A DNA stretch of 12,021 nucleotides from Bordetella parapertussis (GTDB lineage: Bacteria > Pseudomonadota > Gammaproteobacteria > Burkholderiales > Burkholderiaceae_B), in the NCBI GenBank assembly GCA_945868195.1, contig CAMBLP010000059.1, positions 1-12,021 on the forward strand. The letters are read 5' to 3'. The translations under genes were made by a program, and so were the position numbers. Positions 7,514 through 12,021 of this stretch are shown one piece after another (position 1 is the first letter of the stretch; every line of letters starts with the position of its first letter). The notes below the pieces were generated by a model. It was given only the letters and a program-made list of their open reading frames with translations, was not told the origin of the DNA and searched no databases.

Positions 7514-8365
7514 ATGAGCCTCACCATCACACCGATCCGTCAACATTTTGGTGCTGAAGTTTCAGGTATTGATTTATCAAGTCCTGTATCTGCTCCAGAT
7601 AAGAAATCGCTTAATGACTCGCTCGCGCAATATGCAGTATTGGTCTTTCGTGATCAGTCCTTAACACCACCTCAGTTCATGGCCGCGGCTGAAATTTTTG
7701 GCGAGCTGATGGATCAGCAACTCAAGAAGTATGTGCTACCCGATTATCCAATGGTGGGATGCAATTCAACCGATGATTTGCCGCGTAAAAACGGCAAATT
7801 GCAGGTGCGCGGTGAAAACTATCATACGGATCATTCCAATGACCGTTGCCCACCCAAGGCGACGACACTGCATGCTTTGCAGATCCCGCCAACGGGTGGG
7901 GACACGCAATTTGTCGATGTGCGACAAGCCTACGATGATCTACCTGATGCAATGAAAGTCACCCTCAAGGGATTGCGCTCACTACATGTCCATCAAAGTA
8001 GTCGCAGCCCTCGCGAACTCACCAAACTGAGTCCAGAGGATCTAGCAAAAATTCCTACTGCGCTCCAACCTTTGGTGATTCGTCATCCAAGCAATGATCG
8101 CCCGGCCCTTTATCTCAACACAGGCCGCATGGAAGGCATCGAGGGCATGGATCCTGATGCTGGCTTTGCCTTGATCGAGGATCTCTATCAACATGCCACG
8201 CACTCGCGCTACGAATACCGTCACCAGTGGCGGGCGGGCGATATGGTGATCTGGGATAATCAAGCGGTCATGCATCAAGCCAATGCCGATTATGATCCTG
8301 AGCAAAAACGCTTTTTATATAGACTGATGATCAAGGGTGTTGCCCTGACACCTGCGAAACTCTGA
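7514..8365 (+). CDS. TauD/TfdA-family Fe(II)/2-oxoglutarate dioxygenase
   Basis: This 283-residue protein has the length and pattern of TauD/TfdA dioxygenases: a FGAEVSGIDLS opening (12-22), AVLVFRDQSLTPPQF (41-55), the metal motif YHTDHS with His104 and Asp106, GGDTQFV (128-134) with Thr131 placed like the 2-oxoglutarate-binding Thr of TauD, and the distal His254 in WDNQAVMHQA. Arg270 in FLYRLMIKG fits the 2-oxoglutarate carboxylate-binding Arg. The catalytic set is complete, so the enzyme should be active. Known relatives release sulfite from taurine, cleave phenoxyacetates, or hydroxylate betaines and other acids. It follows the Bug gene by 33 bp with a modest ribosome binding site (GAGA, 7505-7508). 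Its place in a CoA-thioester operon suggests a preparatory oxidation of the imported substrate, which is an inference. Confidence 0.94.
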   Translation: MSLTITPIRQHFGAEVSGIDLSSPVSAPDKKSLNDSLAQYAVLVFRDQSLTPPQFMAAAEIFGELMDQQLKKYVLPDYPMVGCNSTDDLPRKNGKLQVRGENYHTDHSNDRCPPKATTLHALQIPPTGGDTQFVDVRQAYDDLPDAMKVTLKGLRSLHVHQSSRSPRELTKLSPEDLAKIPTALQPLVIRHPSNDRPALYLNTGRMEGIEGMDPDAGFALIEDLYQHATHSRYEYRHQWRAGDMVIWDNQAVMHQANADYDPEQKRFLYRLMIKGVALTPAKL

Positions 8366-8384
8366 CACCAAAGGGAAAGAACTG

Positions 8385-8663
8385 ATGATCACCCGAAATA
8401 CATGGATTGTCTGCTCTTTAATGAGTTTTGCCATTCAGTTCGACAAAGTCATTCGCGCGCAGGCGCTTGATCTCATTTCACTTGCGACGGCCTTAGCGAT
8501 TGCGCTGATCATGGGGGCAGGCTGGGCCTTTGTAGCGGGTTGGGTCCGCGTCAAACTCATCCCCAGCTTGGCTGACGATCACGCTAGAAATATTCAGATA
8601 GGGTTTGGTGCTCTTTTCCTGCTGCTTATCGTTGGTTTGGCCTACAAAGCCATTCAACTTTAA
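8385..8663 (+). CDS. Small two-helix membrane protein of unknown function
   Basis: This 92-residue protein is not one I recognise. It has two clear hydrophobic helices, about 29-54 (rich in Ala, Leu, Ile; ends GWAFVAGWV) and about 70-88 (ends GLAYKAIQL), joined by a polar loop with VRVKLIPSLADDHARN. A shorter hydrophobic stretch lies at about 7-17 before FDKVIRAQ. The ATG follows AAGGGAAAGA (8371-8380) and comes 19 bp after the dioxygenase stop, so it is probably the last gene of the operon. Its stop is only 2 bp from the stop of the convergent RodZ-like gene. It could assist transport or be a membrane accessory, but nothing in the sequence says so. It is too short to resemble TctB. Confidence 0.75.
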   Translation: MITRNTWIVCSLMSFAIQFDKVIRAQALDLISLATALAIALIMGAGWAFVAGWVRVKLIPSLADDHARNIQIGFGALFLLLIVGLAYKAIQL

Positions 8664-8665
8664 GG

Positions 8666-9688
8666 CTAATGATAGGCAGCAAGGCTCGCCAAGTCTTGGC
8701 CCTTGATTCGCGCGACATTCCCGTCAGCAACAAAAGCATTAAAGTCGATCGGATTGCCGCGCTCGGTGAGCGCTTGTGCGGCTGCCACATTTCCAATGAC
8801 GAGCGAAGCGGTTTGATCTAAATTGAGATGTAGCACTTCAGAGACTTGATACAGGCGCTCTATGACTTGTCCATTGCTTGAAGTGATCTGCACCCAACAA
8901 GGTGCTGTGAAATTGAATCCTAAAATTGTTGGCTGAGGACGCACTATTATATTTTCTGGCATGCGTTCAGAGATATTTTCTGAGAAAGTCGATACCTTGA
9001 TTGACTCATTCACTGGTTCATTCGCTGGTTCAGTCGCTGGTTCATTCGATAACGCACCCACAAGAGGGGCATTATTGAGTGAAGCGATCACAGCGGTCTG
9101 AGACAGTGCAACCTTGTGATCTACAACGCTGTGCTCGGCCGCATTAAATCCCTGCAACAACATAAGTGTGGCGACTAACCCTAATGAGATGAAAGTCATG
9201 CTGATACCAAGCCGACCAAAACGACTAGTGCGTTGACCGCTCGAAGAGATCATGTCACCGGTCTGGCGTGAACGTATCAACTTATTGATGCGCAGCTCCT
9301 GTGAAGAAACTGAGTCGTCGCCTTTCTGCAATGCTTCCATGCGCTCTAGCCAACTGAGCACTTCGTTCGCATGGGAGGTATCCATCGTCTCAGCGAAGCG
9401 CCGAACGTTATGAACGTAATGCGCGATGTGCATAAAGGGGCTTTGACGTCCCGCTTCTATCGCCATTACTTGCGCTTGAGAAAGATTAAGCATGCGTGCG
9501 GCAGCAGGAATATCCAATCCTCGCAGCAAGCGGGCAGCATTCAACTGCTCGCCCAGCCAATATTTATCGGCGGCGCTTAAATAGTCAATTGTTGTACTTT
9601 CTTTTGGCACGACAGCACTTTTAAATATCGCTAGCGCTGAGCCAAAAAAGTTTTGCTCTTTTCGCACTAGAGTTGTAATGATGAACAA
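8666..9688 (-). CDS. RodZ-like protein: HTH, one membrane helix, DUF4115-like C-terminal domain
   Basis: The 340-residue frame has a cytoplasmic Xre-type helix-turn-helix (about 46-105; LGEQLNAARLLRGLDIPAAA begins it, AIEAG follows), a basic stretch, one membrane helix (about 160-180, GISMTFISLGLVATLMLL), a periplasmic linker with a NEPA-type repeat (about 215-229), and a C-terminal domain (about 257-331) with CWVQITSSNGQVIERLYQV and LVIGN, as in RodZ. RodZ couples the MreB cytoskeleton to cell-wall synthesis. The start is uncertain: this frame opens with TTG at 9688, with in-frame GTGs at 9667 and 9610, and none has a clear ribosome binding site; the HTH is complete with any of them. RodZ genes usually sit beside ispG or rlmN, so this may be a paralogue. 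Its C-terminus ends 2 bp from the convergent membrane-protein gene. Confidence 0.82.
   Translation of the reverse strand: MFIITTLVRKEQNFFGSALAIFKSAVVPKESTTIDYLSAADKYWLGEQLNAARLLRGLDIPAAARMLNLSQAQVMAIEAGRQSPFMHIAHYVHNVRRFAETMDTSHANEVLSWLERMEALQKGDDSVSSQELRINKLIRSRQTGDMISSSGQRTSRFGRLGISMTFISLGLVATLMLLQGFNAAEHSVVDHKVALSQTAVIASLNNAPLVGALSNEPATEPANEPVNESIKVSTFSENISERMPENIIVRPQPTILGFNFTAPCWVQITSSNGQVIERLYQVSEVLHLNLDQTASLVIGNVAAAQALTERGNPIDFNAFVADGNVARIKGQDLASLAAYH
9010..9045. repeat. Three tandem 12-bp repeats in the RodZ-like linker
   Basis: TCACTGGTTCAT, TCGCTGGTTCAG and TCGCTGGTTCAT follow one another without gaps. A fourth, degenerate copy (8 of 12 identical) is at 8998-9009. On the coding strand they give a four-residue repeat of the type NEPA/TEPA/NEPV in the periplasmic linker. 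The period is a multiple of three, so copy-number change would keep the frame. Confidence 0.85.
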
Positions 9689-9769
9689 CTATGGTGCGAG
9701 TTTTTGCGAGCAATTGCAAGAAAATGTTAGATTTTAATGTCTTTTTATAATACTTTTAGGTAATTTTTA

Positions 9770-9785
9770 TAGCACATAAGTGCTA
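9770..9785. promoter_or_regulatory. 16-bp palindrome in the AT-rich region upstream of the RodZ-like gene
   Basis: TAGCAC (9770-9775) and GTGCTA (9780-9785) are perfect 6-bp arms around ATAA. The stretch 9689-9803 between the RodZ-like gene and the cytochrome gene is strongly AT-rich. Reading the minus strand, a TATTAT -10-like box (complement of 9747-9752) lies 17 bp downstream of the last part of this palindrome, so it could be an operator over a -35 region. No T-run follows it on the minus strand, which argues against a terminator for the cytochrome gene. Its role is inferred from position only. Confidence 0.4.
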
Positions 9786-9803
9786 CGAGCCTTGGCAAAT
9801 CAA

Positions 9804-10409
9804 CTACTGACCGGTTGAAGCCATAGCAGGCATGAGTCGCGCCAAGTAATAAGAAATATCCTGTAAATCTTGGTCAGAAACACCGTAGACCGAGGCCGCC
9901 ATGTTGGAGTCTCGACCGATCGCTTGGTTGTTCTTGAACTGCTGCATGCTCAGCAGCAAATAATCCTCGCGCTGCCCCGCAAGCCTGGGAATTTGTTCGC
10001 GTCCTAAGTAGGTCGGCAAATGACAAATGCCACAACGCATCCCCTCGGCGAGCTTGCCTCCACGCGCAAAAACTTCTGCATCTCTGTCGGTTGGAACAGG
10101 GGCTAAGGGCTTGTCGGCATAGTACTTGGCAAGTGCGGTGACTTCGGCATCAGAAACGCCATTGAGCATCCCTTTCATCGATGGGATATCACGCATGCCT
10201 TCTCGGATCAAGACAAGTTGAGTTTCGAGAAATAATTTGGGTTGAGCCGCTAAAGATGGGATCCCTTTTATTTGAGAATTTCCATCTGCGCCATGACACG
10301 CTGCGCACAGCGCTAAGCGCTGCGCGGAGATCTGTGCATAAGCAGCTGGAGCCGCCGCAAAGACGGCTCCAACCAAAACAACAACACGTACAACAGACAA
10401 CAATGACAT
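9804..10409 (-). CDS. Diheme cytochrome c (c4-like), exported
   Basis: This 201-residue protein has a signal peptide (core about 8-20, cleavage after A23-Y24-A25) and two heme-binding motifs, CAACH (35-39) and CGICH (126-130), in two similar halves. Met78 and Met170 lie at matching places before the repeated GVSD segment and are the likely sixth heme ligands. This is the plan of cytochrome c4, a periplasmic electron carrier to terminal oxidases. An in-frame TTG lies one codon upstream; the ATG at 10409 is preferred. The gene begins 5 bp after the stop of the PQQ-dehydrogenase-like gene, so the two are almost certainly co-transcribed and the cytochrome is a good candidate electron acceptor for that enzyme (inference). 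No convincing terminator follows the gene. Confidence 0.92.
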   Translation of the reverse strand: MSLLSVVRVVVLVGAVFAAAPAAYAQISAQRLALCAACHGADGNSQIKGIPSLAAQPKLFLETQLVLIREGMRDIPSMKGMLNGVSDAEVTALAKYYADKPLAPVPTDRDAEVFARGGKLAEGMRCGICHLPTYLGREQIPRLAGQREDYLLLSMQQFKNNQAIGRDSNMAASVYGVSDQDLQDISYYLARLMPAMASTGQ

Positions 10410-10414
10410 CAAGA

Positions 10415-11632
10415 TTACTTCTGGTAAGTCACGCGATAGATGACGCCATTTTGCTCATCAGAAACCAACAATGAACCGTCTTTCATCTGATGCATGTAAG
10501 CAGGACGACCCCACCATGACTGATCAGCTTCGTTCATGAAGCCGGTCATGAAAGGGACAACCTTTGCGTTTTTACCATCCGCATCGGCACGCACCGTAAC
10601 GACGTCATAACCAATTTTCTTCGTGCGGTTCCAGGAGCCTTTGCGTGCGTTGAACAGCACGTTTTTGTACTCAGCAGGGAACATGTTGCCCGAATAAAAC
10701 GTGACGCCCATGGTCGCAGCGTGAGGTCCCATCAACGCGACTGGGGGCTCAACACCTGCGCAAGCATTTGCTTTTTTGACATCGGGATCAGGGATCTTGC
10801 CCTCATGGCAATAAGGGAAGCCATAATTAGCCTTAAGCTTCAAACGATTCATCGTGTCGTTGGGTGTATCGTCGCCCAGCCAGTCACGACCATGATTACT
10901 GAACCAAAGCTCTTTAGTCACGGGATGCCAGTCAAAGCCCACGGTGTTACGCACGCCGGTTGCCAACACTTCCATACCGGAACCATCTGGGTTGTAGCGA
11001 CGAATCTGTGAATATTCAGTCGTCGGTTCTACGCAAATATTGCAAGGTGCACCGAAGGGTACATACAACTTACCATCAGGACCAAACGCTACATATTTCC
11101 AGTTGTGGTGTGGCAGGGGAGGAAATTTAAAGTTTGCAGTGATGTCAACGGGCGTTGCATTGGGGTTTTTAGCAATGCCGTCAAAACGCAAGACCTTGTC
11201 AATCGCCACAACATAAAGCGAACCGTCCTTGTATGCAGCGGTAGGCTGGTTGAGCTTGTCCACTACCACACGTGAAGTGCGCTCTTTACCATTGTCAGTC
11301 ACTTCATAAATGCGACCGAGTGCGCGAGTACCAACGTAGTACTTGCCATTCTCACCTTCGGTGATCGCGCGACCGCCGGGGATGCTGTCAGCCCAAACCT
11401 CAACTTTAAAACCTGGAGGAAGTTTGATCTTATTAATCGGCACATCGGCGGCTTTAGTCGCCACCAGTTTGCCCGGCAGAGGTGCCAGTGTCGATTTGGC
11501 CATCGACTCGGGCATGCCCTGTTTCCAAGCTGGTGGAGGTGCAGCGGCGGGAACTGCGGTCTGCGCTTGAGCAGACATACCAAAAGCTAGGGCCAAACCC
11601 AAGCCACTCATTGCGCGCAAGTAATTTTTCAC
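10415..11632 (-). CDS. PQQ-dependent sugar dehydrogenase/L-sorbosone dehydrogenase family protein
   Basis: This 405-residue exported protein has a signal peptide (core about 9-18, cleavage after A21-Q22-A23), a Pro/Ala-rich spacer (about 25-35) and a beta-propeller of the soluble PQQ sugar dehydrogenase type: LPPGFKVEVWAD (71-82), HHNWKYVAFGPDGKLYVPFG (175-194), TGVRNTVGFDWHPVTKELWF (225-244) and DGSLLVSDEQNGVIYRV (385-401). His176, just before the FGPDG strand, is the likely catalytic base by analogy with glucose dehydrogenase B. Four cysteines (197, 200, 275, 291) could form disulfides; the CNIC pair lacks the following His and is not a heme site. Members oxidise aldoses, sorbosone or alcohols and pass electrons to a cytochrome, here probably the next gene. 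The substrate is unknown, and PQQ use is inferred from the family. Confidence 0.9.
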   Translation of the reverse strand: MKNYLRAMSGLGLALAFGMSAQAQTAVPAAAPPPAWKQGMPESMAKSTLAPLPGKLVATKAADVPINKIKLPPGFKVEVWADSIPGGRAITEGENGKYYVGTRALGRIYEVTDNGKERTSRVVVDKLNQPTAAYKDGSLYVVAIDKVLRFDGIAKNPNATPVDITANFKFPPLPHHNWKYVAFGPDGKLYVPFGAPCNICVEPTTEYSQIRRYNPDGSGMEVLATGVRNTVGFDWHPVTKELWFSNHGRDWLGDDTPNDTMNRLKLKANYGFPYCHEGKIPDPDVKKANACAGVEPPVALMGPHAATMGVTFYSGNMFPAEYKNVLFNARKGSWNRTKKIGYDVVTVRADADGKNAKVVPFMTGFMNEADQSWWGRPAYMHQMKDGSLLVSDEQNGVIYRVTYQK

Positions 11633-11638
11633 TGTCGT

Positions 11639-11642
11639 CTCC
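11639..11642 (-). promoter_or_regulatory. Ribosome binding site supporting a GTG start
   Basis: GGAG (complement of 11639-11642, within ACGGAGACGACA) lies 6 nt before the GTG at 11632. No ATG is placed suitably, and the signal peptide begins directly at this GTG (MKNYLRAM), so the non-ATG start of the dehydrogenase gene is well supported. Confidence 0.75.
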
Positions 11643-11705
11643 GTGACGTTTGATGTTTGAATAATCTCATCTATTTAGAACCTACTGATCAATATTACTA
11701 GAACA

Positions 11706-11723
11706 GAGTCAATAGGTTGACTC
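11706..11723. promoter_or_regulatory. 18-bp inverted repeat overlapping the hydrolase stop codon
   Basis: GAGTCAA (11706-11712) and TTGACTC (11717-11723) are perfect 7-bp arms around TAGG. On the minus strand the repeat starts within the stop codon of the hydrolase gene and is followed by TGTTCT, so it may be a weak terminator. It also carries TTGACT, a -35-like box, about 90 nt upstream of the dehydrogenase GTG, though no good -10 stands 16-18 bp behind it. Terminator and operator cannot be told apart by reading. Confidence 0.45.
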
Positions 11724-12021
11724 ATGGTAAATACCTATCCCACTGCTTTAGTCCCTCAAACGTAGCCTCCAACATGCCAGGATCTGTCAGGTCATGCCCA
11801 CCCCCGCTGACACGGATCAGCGTTGCCTGAGGCGCTGCATGCTGAATCGCCAAACTATTCGCATAGGGACACAGCGCATCCAACTCTCCATGCACCAGCG
11901 TCAAGGGAATCGCCTTTAAGGCCTGGGCTTGCGCCAAGATATCCTCTTGAACAAAACATCGATGCCTCAAGTAATGGCTCTGAATACGGTAGCGAGCGAT
12001 CAAAGCCGCGCCATCGCTCGC
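11722..12021 (-). CDS. pip: Proline-iminopeptidase-like alpha/beta hydrolase, C-terminal part
   Basis: The frame runs off the right edge, so only the last 99 residues are seen. They resemble the C-terminal third of prolyl aminopeptidase (Pip, family S33, about 310-320 residues): ESHYF-like QSHYLRHRCF (residues 14-23 of the fragment), then IPLTLVHGELDALCPYANS (38-56), where Asp48 fits the catalytic acid of the GRYD-x-x-CP motif, and SGGGHDLTDPG (72-82), where His76 fits the catalytic His. Pip removes N-terminal proline from short peptides in the cytoplasm. The usual GRYD is GELD here, so a more general alpha/beta hydrolase is possible. The serine nucleophile lies outside the window. It reads in the same direction as the dehydrogenase and cytochrome genes but is separated by 89 bp containing an inverted repeat, so it is probably a separate unit. 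Confidence 0.75.
   Translation of the reverse strand, partial: ASDGAALIARYRIQSHYLRHRCFVQEDILAQAQALKAIPLTLVHGELDALCPYANSLAIQHAAPQATLIRVSGGGHDLTDPGMLEATFEGLKQWDRYLP

Noticed and set aside
8688..8700. GCCAAGTCTTGGC palindrome near the convergent gene ends as a bidirectional terminator
   Set aside because: The arms are separated by one base, so no stable loop forms. No T-run follows, and it lies in the coding end of the RodZ-like gene.
9746..9751. Perfect TATAAT on the plus strand
   Set aside because: No gene on the plus strand lies downstream, and the surrounding sequence is simply AT-rich.
8680..9794. Inverted 9-bp word CAAGGCTCG flanking the RodZ-like gene as ends of a mobile element
   Set aside because: A 9-bp match in 12 kb is expected by chance; there is no longer homology, target duplication or transposase.
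10413..11632. Cysteines 197 and 200 of the PQQ-type protein as a heme site
   Set aside because: The CxxC pair is followed by Val, not His, so it is not a c-type heme motif.
1..12021. CRISPR array, tRNA, rRNA, insertion sequence, toxin-antitoxin or phage defence genes
   Set aside because: No regular spacer-repeat pattern, cloverleaf-like gene, transposase or recognisable defence protein was found on either strand.

Overview
The window looks like a piece of a betaproteobacterial chromosome, probably Burkholderiales and perhaps Alcaligenaceae-like. This is an inference from gene content: two orphan Bug/TctC-type periplasmic solute-binding proteins, a family strongly expanded in that group, sit around an IclR-controlled CoA-dependent catabolic operon. 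Base composition appears close to half G+C by eye. Genes are densely packed; no tRNA, rRNA, CRISPR array, insertion sequence or phage gene was seen, and no gene-free stretch exceeds about 120 bp.

Left and centre (1-8663): a Bug receptor gene (10-984, +) converges on an IclR-type regulator (998-1753, -). The regulator is divergent from a probable seven-gene operon (1854-8663, +): crotonase-fold enzyme, acyl-CoA dehydrogenase, class III CoA-transferase, MmgE/PrpD protein, second Bug receptor, TauD/TfdA-type dioxygenase and a small two-helix membrane protein. Gaps inside the operon are 1-47 bp. The 100-bp divergent region holds a good sigma70-like promoter for the operon, with AT-rich inverted repeats over its -35 box, as expected for an IclR-family operator. 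The natural reading is uptake of a carboxylate by the Bug protein, activation by CoA transfer, dehydrogenation and hydration or a related step on the thioester, plus PrpD-type and 2-oxoglutarate dioxygenase reactions. The substrate cannot be told from the sequence, and I do not recognise the combination as a named pathway.

Right (8666-12021, all on the - strand): a RodZ-like protein (cytoplasmic HTH, one membrane helix, NEPA-type repeats, C-terminal DUF4115-like domain) in an atypical neighbourhood; a two-gene unit encoding an exported PQQ-dependent sugar/sorbosone-dehydrogenase-type protein (GTG start, strong ribosome binding site) and a diheme c4-like cytochrome that may take its electrons; and the 3' end of a proline-iminopeptidase-like alpha/beta hydrolase running off the edge. 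Two palindromes lie in the intergenic regions here and are candidate regulatory sites or weak terminators.

All family calls are from reading motifs; no database search was possible.
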